NCBI GenBank assembly: GCA_903852755.1
Contig: CAINRS010000004.1
Location: 1-55,055 of the forward strand
Length of the DNA stretch: 55,055 bases
Source of the DNA: an uncultured Actinomycetes bacterium
Lineage (GTDB): Bacteria > Actinomycetota > Acidimicrobiia > Acidimicrobiales > Microtrichaceae
Direction of reading: 5' to 3'
Part shown: positions 16,634 to 24,132 of the stretch, piece by piece
How positions within the stretch are numbered: position 1 is the stretch's first letter
Layout of the letters: the number at the start of each line of letters is the position of its first letter
The notes under the pieces: generated by a model
What the model saw: only the letters and a program-made list of their open reading frames with translations
Told to the model about the DNA's origin: nothing
The model's database searches: none
Program-made: the position numbers and the translations under genes

Positions 16634-16666
16634 TAGGGTTCGGCCGATCTGACAGGTCGTCAGGTC
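16634..16666 (+). promoter_or_regulatory. Promoter and perfect-type operator upstream of DUF35-ltp3
   Basis: TAGGGT (16634-16639) is a likely -10, placing the transcription start at about 16646. The operator occupies 16646-16666 and contains CTGAC-N5-GTCAG flanked by GAT and GTC. It differs at a single base from the site before the acyl-CoA dehydrogenases at 4629-4649. It ends 22 bp before ATG 16689. A repressor bound here would block initiation. Confidence 0.7.
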
Positions 16667-16688
16667 GCACCTCGTGGGAGTCGGCCCA

Positions 16689-17156
16689 ATGCCAGAGCGA
16701 CGTCCGATCGTCGAGGGGTGGTTCACCACCCCCACCGACGACACGCCACCCGCCCTGATCGGCACGCGCTGCACCGGGAGCGGCACCTACTTCTTCCCGC
16801 CCGAGCGGGTGGCCTCCCGGGCCCCGGGGTTCCACGACAGTGCGCTCGAGGAGGTGGAGCTGTCCCGCACCGGGCGGCTGTGGTCCTACACCGACGCCCA
16901 GTACCAGCCGCCCGAGCCGTACGTCCCCGTGACCGACCCCCACGAGCCGTTCTGCATCGCCGCGGTCGAGCTCACCGAGGAGCGGATCGTCGTCATGGGC
17001 CAGGTCGTCGCCGGAGTGGGCGTGGACGACCTGCGGATCGGCATGGAGATGGAGCTCGTCGTCGACACGCTCGACACCACCACCGGTGACGACGGCGAGG
17101 TCGTCGAGCACCTGGTGTGGAAGTGGCGTCCGGTCGACCAGGGAGGTGCGTCGTGA
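16689..17156 (+). CDS. DUF35 OB-fold acyl-CoA-binding protein (Rv3521-like)
   Basis: A 155-residue protein of the ChsH2/Rv3521 DUF35 type. It starts MPERRPIVEGWF, has the rubredoxin-like zinc-ribbon position (RCTGSGTYFFPPE), then the OB-fold strand GRLWSYTDAQYQPPEPYVP and VVMGQVVAGVGVDDLRIGMEMEL. In this copy the ribbon keeps one cysteine and lacks the others usually seen, so zinc binding is probably lost. ATG 16689 is preferred to GTG 16674 because GGGAG lies 8 to 9 nt upstream. DUF35 partners hold the acyl-CoA for a thiolase-like aldolase, and the Ltp3-like gene starts within its stop codon. Confidence 0.85.
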   Translation: MPERRPIVEGWFTTPTDDTPPALIGTRCTGSGTYFFPPERVASRAPGFHDSALEEVELSRTGRLWSYTDAQYQPPEPYVPVTDPHEPFCIAAVELTEERIVVMGQVVAGVGVDDLRIGMEMELVVDTLDTTTGDDGEVVEHLVWKWRPVDQGGAS

Positions 17157-18349
17157 CCGTCGAACCCGTCGCCGTCCTCGGGGTGGGCATGCACCCGTGG
17201 GGCAAGTGGGGCCGCAACTTCGTGGAGTACGGAGTCGCAGCGGCCCGAGACGCACTCGCTGACGCCGGGGTCGACTGGCGCGACGTCGGGTTCGTCGCCG
17301 GTGCCGACACCGTGCGCAACGGCTACCCCGGCTACGTCGCCGGCGCCACGTTCGCCCAGGCGCTCGGCTGGACCGGCGTGCCCGTCACGAGCGCGTACGG
17401 GGCGTGTGCCTCGGGGGCGATGGCACTCGAGGCGGCCCGGCAGCGGATCCTCTCCGGCATGTGCGACGTCGCCCTGGTCGTCGGCGCCGACACCACCCCG
17501 AAGGGGTTCCTGAAGCCCAACGCCGGGGAGCGCACGGACGATCCGGACTGGTTGCGCTTCCGACTGCTCGGCGCCACCAACCCGACGTACTTCGCGCTCT
17601 ACGCCCGACGTCGGGTCGACCTGTACGGAGCGACGCCCGAGGACTTCGCGCTCGTGAAGGTGAAGAACTCGCGTCACGGTGCCCTGAACCCCTACGCGCG
17701 GTTCACCAAGGAGGTCGGCGTCGACGACGTGCTCGCCTCACCGCTCGTGGCGAGTCCGCTGCGGCTCCTCGACATCTGCGCGACGTCGGACGGCGGCGCT
17801 GCGGTGGTGCTCAGCTCGATGGACTACGCCCGGCGCCACGCCGGTGGTGACGAGCCGGTCAAGGTGGCGGCGATCAGCACCGTCACCCCGACGTTCCCGA
17901 ACACCGTGATCGAGATGCCGAACTTCGCCACCGACTCCGCTGCGGGGCTGCCCGTCCCGGAGCGGACCTTCAAGCAGGCCATCGGGGACGCCGCCTACGC
18001 CCAGGCCGGCCTCGGTCCCGACGACGTCGACGTGGCCGAGGTGTACGACCTGTCGACCGCGCTGGAGCTCGACTGGTACGAGGACCTGGGGTTCTGCCCC
18101 CCGGGCGAGGCCGAGGGCATGGTGCGCGACGGCGTCACGACGCTCGGCGGCGCACTCCCCGTGAACCCCTCGGGCGGACTCGCGTGCTTCGGGGAGGCCG
18201 TCCCCGCCCAGGCGCTCGCCCAGGTGTGCGAACTCACCTGGCAGCTGCGCGGGACCGCCGGCGACCGTCAGGTCGAACGACCCCGCGTCGGCATCACCGC
18301 CAACCAGGGGCTGTTCGGACACGGGTCGAGCGTCATCGTCACCCGCTGA
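17153..18349 (+). CDS. ltp3: Ltp3-like thiolase-fold steroid side-chain aldolase
   Basis: A 398-residue thiolase-superfamily 'lipid transfer protein'. From memory it matches mycobacterial Ltp3 (Rv3523) across GVGMHPWGKWGRNFVEYGV, VAGADTVRNGYPGYVAGATFAQ, YGACASGAMALEAAR, VVGADTTPKGFLKP and VKVKNSRHGALNPYARF. The Cys of ACASG is kept, but the thiolase GHP motif is changed to GEA (in SGGLACFGEAVPAQ), which fits a retro-aldolase rather than a beta-ketothiolase. The Tyr in VAEVYDLST corresponds to the region used by such aldolases. GTG 17153 overlaps the DUF35 TGA, with GGGAGG just upstream. The expected partner is the DUF35 protein; the expected role is cleavage of branched steroid side chains. 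Confidence 0.86.
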   Translation: MTVEPVAVLGVGMHPWGKWGRNFVEYGVAAARDALADAGVDWRDVGFVAGADTVRNGYPGYVAGATFAQALGWTGVPVTSAYGACASGAMALEAARQRILSGMCDVALVVGADTTPKGFLKPNAGERTDDPDWLRFRLLGATNPTYFALYARRRVDLYGATPEDFALVKVKNSRHGALNPYARFTKEVGVDDVLASPLVASPLRLLDICATSDGGAAVVLSSMDYARRHAGGDEPVKVAAISTVTPTFPNTVIEMPNFATDSAAGLPVPERTFKQAIGDAAYAQAGLGPDDVDVAEVYDLSTALELDWYEDLGFCPPGEAEGMVRDGVTTLGGALPVNPSGGLACFGEAVPAQALAQVCELTWQLRGTAGDRQVERPRVGITANQGLFGHGSSVIVTR

Positions 18350-19532
18350 GGCCGCCGGCCGAGCGCCACCGGACCAGCAGCACCGTCGGCAGCGCCGCAG
18401 CGCTGAGTGCGAGCAGCCCGATGCCGACCGGCAGGCCGAACCACCCGGCGACCAGTCCGATGAGTCCCGGGCCGATCACGAGCCCGACGTAGCCGACGGA
18501 ACTGAGCGCACCGACCAGCGCCCCCGGACGCGGACGTCCCCGTCCGACCTCCGACATGAGCAGCGGCCACGACACCGAGATCCCGCCGGCGGCGAGCACC
18601 AGCCCGGCGGCGGCGAGCACCAGGACCGGGACGAGGGCGAGCAGGAGCAGGCCGACCGCTGCGCACGACGTCCCGACGACCAGCACGATGCGGGCACCCC
18701 GCAGGGTCGCGACCCGACCGACCGACAGTCGGACCGCACAGGCGATCGCGAACCCGAGCAGCGAACTGGTGGCACCCACCAGCACACCCGCGTCGACCTG
18801 CTCGCGGAGTTGCAGCACCCCCCAGGTCGTGACGCCACCCTCGACGAGCGATCCGAGGGCGAAGGCCACCGCCACCGACAGCATCCGCTCACGACGCAGG
18901 ATCCTGATGCCCTCGGCGAACCCGACGTGCTCGCCGGGGTGGCCGGCGGGGAGCTGTCGACCGCGGACGACGAGCGCCAGCACCACGGCGGCGACGGCGG
19001 TCGCGACCCAGGCCAGCCGCCACGACCACGCCCCGAGCGCGAACAGCAGGACCCCGGCCAGGGCCGCGCCGATCGCACCGCCACCGTTGTAGGTGGCGTG
19101 GACCCGGGCCAGACGACCGGGCTGGTCCGCCAGCGCAGCGGTGGCGGCGACGTTGGCCACCACGTCCACCGGCCCGAGCGCCGTGAACGCCAGGACCACG
19201 GCGAGGAACAACCCGACCGGTGCCGGCGCCACCGATCCGGCACCGACCACCACGGCGAAGGCGGTCAGGGCGAGCGCCATGGCGCGGGAGGTCCCCAGTC
19301 GCTCGGCCAGGACCCCACCCCAGGCGTTCACGACGGCCGCCAGTCCCAGCGCGACCGTCAGGGCGACGCCGAGCAGGCCCGGACCACCACCCAGGACCCG
19401 CTCCACCTCGGGGATGCTGACCGCCCAGCTCCCCACGAACAGGCCGATCAGCACGAACGCCCCGACCACCGGGCGGAGCTCCGGGCGGGGTCGGTCGGTG
19501 GGGAGCGCCGGAGCGGCCGCCGGATCCGTCAC
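18339..19532 (-). CDS. MFS transporter
   Basis: A 397-residue major facilitator with about 12 membrane helices and the loop-2 type motif GGVLAERLGTSRAM. It starts at GTG 19532 (VTDPAAAPALPTDRPRPELRP, a short cytoplasmic tail before helix 1). A CAGAGT sequence ends 5 nt before the start and may be a weak -10. Its 3' end overlaps the ltp3 gene by 11 bp in the convergent direction. The family resembles the sugar/drug-type MFS proteins often placed near catabolic clusters. The substrate cannot be told from sequence. Confidence 0.85.
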   Translation of the reverse strand: MTDPAAAPALPTDRPRPELRPVVGAFVLIGLFVGSWAVSIPEVERVLGGGPGLLGVALTVALGLAAVVNAWGGVLAERLGTSRAMALALTAFAVVVGAGSVAPAPVGLFLAVVLAFTALGPVDVVANVAATAALADQPGRLARVHATYNGGGAIGAALAGVLLFALGAWSWRLAWVATAVAAVVLALVVRGRQLPAGHPGEHVGFAEGIRILRRERMLSVAVAFALGSLVEGGVTTWGVLQLREQVDAGVLVGATSSLLGFAIACAVRLSVGRVATLRGARIVLVVGTSCAAVGLLLLALVPVLVLAAAGLVLAAGGISVSWPLLMSEVGRGRPRPGALVGALSSVGYVGLVIGPGLIGLVAGWFGLPVGIGLLALSAAALPTVLLVRWRSAGGLSG

Positions 19533-19616
19533 GCCACACTCTGCAACACGTGACGGTCCTCCACCACCACCGGGCCGGCCGCAGGGCTGCGCCACCGGTC
19601 ACACCCCACCGGTCGG

Positions 19617-19622
19617 TAGTGT
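19617..19622 (+). promoter_or_regulatory. -10 hexamer TAGTGT for the glycosyltransferase operon
   Basis: TAGTGT ends 9 nt before GTG 19632, so the operon would begin with a leader of at most a few bases. Confidence 0.45.
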
Positions 19623-19631
19623 CTCCTCACG

Positions 19632-20996
19632 GTGCCGCCGCCCTCGTCCCCCGCCCCCCGGGACCTCTCCCGCCGGAACGACCACCGGGTCGACCTGCCC
19701 GTCGACGCCCCGGTCGAGGTGCTCGTCGAGGTGACCGACACCGTCTCGCTCCCGTACACCACAGGTCTCCAGCGGGTGACCCGTGAGCTGCTCGCCCGGC
19801 TGCCCCGGCAGGGGTCACCGGCGTTCCGACCGGTCCGGTGGTCCACGGCGTGCGACGGCTACCGCGACCTCACCGGCGAGGAGGCCCGGGTGCTCGCCGA
19901 TCCGCCGGAACGGCTGCCCCAGACCACCCGGCTCGCCGCCCGGCTCCCCGGACCAGCCGCCACGGCGGCCCGCCGCGTACTCGCCTCCACACCGGTCCGG
20001 TCGGCCCGATCCGCCGTCGCCCGCAACCGTGAGCGTCGCGTCGAGGCGGACCGCCACCACCTGTGCCTCCCCGATCCCGACCCGACGCGCACCACCGTGC
20101 TGCTCGACCTCGAGGCAGCGTGGAACGACCCGGTGCCCCGCACCGAGCTGCTCCCACGGGAGCGGGCGCGGGGCGTCAGGACCGCCGCCCTCGTCGCCGA
20201 CGTGCTCCCCGTGCTCCACCCCGAGTGGTTCGACCCGCAACTGCTCGTGGACTTCGGTGCCTTCCTCGACGGCCACCTGGCCAACAGCGAGTTGTTCCTG
20301 TGCATCTCGGAGCGCACCGAGGCGGACCTCGTCCGCGTCGCTGCGGACCGGGGGGTGACGGACCTGCGCACCCGGGTCGTCCCGCTCGGCGCCGACCTGT
20401 CGCCCCCCAACCCCACAGCCGCGGACGACCGACCGCAGCGTTTCGAGCGGGTCCCCGAGCGGTTCCTGCTGCAGGTCGGGACGCTCGAGCCCCGCAAGAA
20501 CCAGGCGCTCGCACTCGACGTGCTCGACGGGATCGGGGCGAACCACCCCGAGGTCGCGCTCGTGCTGGTGGGCAAGCGCGGCTGGCACGTGGACCACCTG
20601 ATCCGACGGGTCGAGCGGCACCCAGCGCTCGGCCGCCGCCTCTTCTGGTTCGAGGAGGTCGACGATGGCGCCCTGTCGTGGCTGTACCGGCAGGCGACCA
20701 TCTGCCTGACGCCGGCGATCTACGAGGGCCTGGGTGTGCCGGTCATGGAGGCGCTCCACGCCGGGACCCCGGTCGTGTGCTCCACCGGGGGCGCGCTCGG
20801 CGAGGCCGGCGGTGCCGCCGCCGAGTACGTGGACCCGCACGACACCAGGGGCTGGGTCCGGGTGGTCACGTCGTGGCTCGACGACCCGCAACTGCTCGAT
20901 CAGGCCCGACGCCGGGCCGCTGCGTGGCGGGCACCGACCTGGGACGACGCCGCGACCGCAGTGTGCGACGCCGTCGAGGAGGTGTTCGGCCGGTGA
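19632..20996 (+). CDS. Glycosyltransferase family 4
   Basis: A 454-residue GT-B fold enzyme. The first ~110 residues are Arg/Pro-rich and include VEVTDTVSLPYTTGLQRVTRELL, typical of the acceptor domain start. The donor-domain motifs are LQVGTLEPRKNQALALDVLDG, VLVGKRGWHVDHLI, and the E-x7-E block IYEGLGVPVMEALHAGTPVV followed by STGGALGEAGGAAAEYVDP. No membrane helix is evident, so it works at the cytoplasmic face with a nucleotide-sugar donor. It leads an operon with three membrane glycosyltransferase-like genes, each coupled by overlapping stop and start codons. Confidence 0.9.
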   Translation: MPPPSSPAPRDLSRRNDHRVDLPVDAPVEVLVEVTDTVSLPYTTGLQRVTRELLARLPRQGSPAFRPVRWSTACDGYRDLTGEEARVLADPPERLPQTTRLAARLPGPAATAARRVLASTPVRSARSAVARNRERRVEADRHHLCLPDPDPTRTTVLLDLEAAWNDPVPRTELLPRERARGVRTAALVADVLPVLHPEWFDPQLLVDFGAFLDGHLANSELFLCISERTEADLVRVAADRGVTDLRTRVVPLGADLSPPNPTAADDRPQRFERVPERFLLQVGTLEPRKNQALALDVLDGIGANHPEVALVLVGKRGWHVDHLIRRVERHPALGRRLFWFEEVDDGALSWLYRQATICLTPAIYEGLGVPVMEALHAGTPVVCSTGGALGEAGGAAAEYVDPHDTRGWVRVVTSWLDDPQLLDQARRRAAAWRAPTWDDAATAVCDAVEEVFGR

Positions 20997-22654
20997 CCGG
21001 GACCGCGGAACGGGCTGCCGAGCCCGCCGAGAACGACGCCGACGACAGCGCCACGCAGCAGCCGCCCGTCGACGATCCACGGGCACCGTGGTGGGTCCTG
21101 GCCGGGGTGACGGCCGCCGTCGCCGCAGGGGTGGTCGCGAGGTTCATCCCCCGCGGCGAGCTGTGGCTGGACGAGGCGCTCAGCGCCAACATCGCCGAGC
21201 TGGGACCGAGCGGCGCGATGGACGCGCTCCGCCGCGACGGCCACCCGCCCCTGTACTACTGGCTCCTCGACCTGTGGTCGTCGCTCGTCGGCGACTCGGC
21301 GTGGGCACTCCGGTCGCTGTCGGCCATCGTGGGCGTCGTCACGCTCCCGATGATGTGGCTGGCGGGACGTCGACTGGTCCTCCGGCAGGACCCGACCGGA
21401 ACACTCCGGGCCCGACAGACGGCCACCGCTGCGCTCGTCATCACTGCCCTGCTCCCGTTCACCGTGCGGTACTCGAGCGAGACGCGGATGTACGCCCTCG
21501 TCGTGTTGCTCGTCGTCGTCGGCTACCTGCTCGTCGACGCCCACCTGCGTCGGCCCCGGTGGTGGACGCTGCTCGGACTCGCGGTCACGGGATCCGCCCT
21601 CCTGTGGAGCCACTACTGGGCCCTGTGGCTCCTCGGGGCGGTCGGGATCGGTGCGCTCGTGATCGCCCGGCGAGCGCACCGGGACGGTGAACGCTCGCTG
21701 CGGACCGCAGCGTTCGGCATCGCCGGCGCGCTGGTGGTCGCCGGGTTGACGTTCCTGCCGTGGATCCCGACGCTGCTCTACCAGGGCGCCAACACCGGCA
21801 CGCCGTGGGGCGACCCGGTGCGCCCGGCGACGTTCGCGGTGCTCGGCATGATCTACCTGGCTGGTGGGGCCGTCGCCGAGCCCCAGCTGGCGGCGTACCT
21901 CTTCGCCGGGTTGCTCGTCCTCGGGGTCGTGGGCACCACCAACCGGCGGGGTCGGGTCGAGCTCGGGTGGCGGATCGCCCCCAACGCGCAGCCCGAGGCG
22001 CTCCTCGTCGTGCTCACGATGGCGCTCGCCTGGGTGGCGGCGTTCGCGTCACGCTCCGCGTTCGCAGCCCGGTACCTCGCGGTCCTGGTGCCGCTCATCA
22101 TCCTGGTCGCCGCCCTGGGACTGTCGGCGATCCGCGTCGACCGGTGGCGCAGGATCGTCGCGGTGGTCCTGCTCGCAGGATTCGCCGTCGGCATCGTCGC
22201 CGAGATCGACCGGGGTCGAACGCAGTCCGGTGCAATCGCGGACGCCGTCGTGGCCGCAGCGGCCGAGTCGGACACGCCACCCCTGCTCGTCGTGTGCCCC
22301 GACCAGAACGGCCCGTCGATCGAACGGGCGCTGCGGGCCCGCGGCGCCGCGTCCGCCGTCAAGATCGTGACCTACCCGGCGCTCGGCGACCCCCGGTTCG
22401 TCGACTGGGTCGACTACGCCGCCCGGAACGCCGCTGCGGACCCGGCTGCCATCGCCGGCCGGGCGCTCGACCTGGCAGCCGGCCGGACCATCCTCTACGC
22501 CTACACCGGCAACTACCGAACCCTGGAGGGGCAGTGCGAGGCGCTGCTGCAGGCCCTGGCCACGGCTCGCGGCGCGCCGGCCGTCCTGGTCCCACCGGAG
22601 GAACGCAACGAGGACGAACCGGCGATCGAGCTCCTGCGGTTCGCTCCCGCGTGA
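20993..22654 (+). CDS. GT-C membrane glycosyltransferase (GT39/ArnT-like)
   Basis: A 553-residue multi-pass protein. After a ~35-residue acidic tail, helix 1 is followed by the GT-C catalytic loop RGELWLDEALSANIAELGPSG (acidic DE pair) and RDGHPPLYYWLLDLW. About ten helices follow, then a soluble C-terminal domain of ~140 residues starting near DRGRTQSGAIADAV and containing PPLLVVCPDQNGPSIERALR. Such enzymes use a polyprenyl-phosphate sugar donor outside the membrane. GTG 20993 overlaps the GT4 stop as GTGA. Confidence 0.88.
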   Translation: MTGTAERAAEPAENDADDSATQQPPVDDPRAPWWVLAGVTAAVAAGVVARFIPRGELWLDEALSANIAELGPSGAMDALRRDGHPPLYYWLLDLWSSLVGDSAWALRSLSAIVGVVTLPMMWLAGRRLVLRQDPTGTLRARQTATAALVITALLPFTVRYSSETRMYALVVLLVVVGYLLVDAHLRRPRWWTLLGLAVTGSALLWSHYWALWLLGAVGIGALVIARRAHRDGERSLRTAAFGIAGALVVAGLTFLPWIPTLLYQGANTGTPWGDPVRPATFAVLGMIYLAGGAVAEPQLAAYLFAGLLVLGVVGTTNRRGRVELGWRIAPNAQPEALLVVLTMALAWVAAFASRSAFAARYLAVLVPLIILVAALGLSAIRVDRWRRIVAVVLLAGFAVGIVAEIDRGRTQSGAIADAVVAAAAESDTPPLLVVCPDQNGPSIERALRARGAASAVKIVTYPALGDPRFVDWVDYAARNAAADPAAIAGRALDLAAGRTILYAYTGNYRTLEGQCEALLQALATARGAPAVLVPPEERNEDEPAIELLRFAPA

Positions 22655-24132
22655 GCGCCGTCGGCCGGTGGGCCACCTCCCCGCTGGCGCTGGTGCTGGT
22701 CGTGCTCGCCGTCTACGCCGTCGTGGTCGTCGACTCGACCGACAACGACCCGTCGCTCGCCCCGTTCACGGCGTCGAGTCTGGTGCGTGATGGCGACACC
22801 GACCTGCGCGACCTCCCACCCGAGGTCCTCGTGGACCGACCGATCGTGGTGGCCGGCTCCCCGGCCGGGAACGTCTTCACCTCGACTGCAGCGGTGCAGG
22901 CGGCACTCGACCGTGCCGGCCCGAACGCCGCCGTGCGGGACTACTTCCCCGTCGTCCCGGCGTTGCTCGCCGTTCCCACCGTCGTCCTCGCCGACACGTT
23001 CGGGCCGATCCTCGGACAGGGGGATGCGCGGCAGCTGCTGCTCGAGGATCGGTTCGGACTCCTCCACACGCTCACGGCGTCCATCGTGGTCGCGCTCGCG
23101 GTGCTCGTCGCCCGGTCGATCACCCTCCGGCTCGTCAGCGGCCCCGATGCGCGGCGCCGGTGGATCGCCACGATCACCGCCCTGGTGCTGGCGTTCGGCA
23201 CGACGGCGTGGTCGGTGGCGAGCCGGGCGCTGTGGCAGCACGGCCCCTCCCTGCTCCTGCTGTTGGTCGCGCTCTGGCTGATCCTGATGCTCCGGGACGA
23301 CACCACCACCCCGGCGGCGACCCGCCGGGGGGTCCGGGTGGCCGCTGCGCTCGGCGCGGTCCTCGCCGCCGCTGTGGTGACACGCCCCACCAACGCCGTC
23401 CCGACGCTCGCGCTGGTGGCGTGGGTGGCGTGGTGTCGCAGGGACCGACTCGCACCCGTGCTGCTCGGCGGGCTCGCGGTCACGGTCCTCGCCGGGGTGG
23501 TCGCCGCTGCACTGGGACTCGGTGTGCCACCGCCCTACTACTCGGCGTCGAGGATCACCCTGGGAGCCGACACGTTGGGCGCCATCGCCGCCAACCTGGT
23601 CTCGCCATCGCGCGGCCTGCTCGTGAGCACACCGATCGCACTGCTCGCCCTGCCCGGGGCGTGGCTCTGGTGGCGGCGACCGGAGGACCGGCCACTCGTC
23701 GTCGCCCTCACGGTCTGGGTGGTGGGAACCGTGCTCGCGGTGTCGGCCTTCACCCAGTGGTGGGCCGGCCACACCTTCGCAGCCCGGTTCACGACCGAGA
23801 CCCTCCCGGCGTTGCTCCTGCTCGCCGTGCCCGCCGTCGACGCCGTGGCCCCGGGGCGGACCGACGCCGTGGCCCCGGTCGGCCCCGCCGAGGTCCCGGG
23901 GTGGATGCGATCCCGGGTGGCACTGGGGGTGGTGGCCGTGCTCGCCGTCTGGTCGGTCGGGTTCCACGCCACCGGCGCGTGGTCCCGGCAGACGTCCTGC
24001 TGGAACGAGGGCCCGGTCGACGTCGACGACGACCCGGGCCGCGTGTGGTCGGTCACGGACAGCCAGGTCGGTCGGGCGGCCGGCGCCCTGGTCACCCACG
24101 GACCCCGCCGGGCGGTGGCCGGACCGTGCTGA
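22651..24132 (+). CDS. Multi-pass membrane protein, probable GT-C glycosyltransferase
   Basis: A 493-residue integral membrane protein with 10 to 12 helices. Helix 1 (LALVLVVLAVYAVVVV) is followed by an acidic outer loop, VDSTDNDPSLAPFTASSLVRDGDTDL, in the place of a GT-C catalytic loop. Later parts include FGTTAWSVASRALWQHGPSLL, VVTRPTNAVPTLALVAWVAW and a C-terminal outside tail with two cysteines. This pattern is common in actinobacterial membrane glycosyltransferase-like proteins, but I see no family-defining motif. The start GTG 22651 overlaps the previous stop as GTGA, so it is coupled to the GT operon. Confidence 0.78.
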   Translation: MSAVGRWATSPLALVLVVLAVYAVVVVDSTDNDPSLAPFTASSLVRDGDTDLRDLPPEVLVDRPIVVAGSPAGNVFTSTAAVQAALDRAGPNAAVRDYFPVVPALLAVPTVVLADTFGPILGQGDARQLLLEDRFGLLHTLTASIVVALAVLVARSITLRLVSGPDARRRWIATITALVLAFGTTAWSVASRALWQHGPSLLLLLVALWLILMLRDDTTTPAATRRGVRVAAALGAVLAAAVVTRPTNAVPTLALVAWVAWCRRDRLAPVLLGGLAVTVLAGVVAAALGLGVPPPYYSASRITLGADTLGAIAANLVSPSRGLLVSTPIALLALPGAWLWWRRPEDRPLVVALTVWVVGTVLAVSAFTQWWAGHTFAARFTTETLPALLLLAVPAVDAVAPGRTDAVAPVGPAEVPGWMRSRVALGVVAVLAVWSVGFHATGAWSRQTSCWNEGPVDVDDDPGRVWSVTDSQVGRAAGALVTHGPRRAVAGPC

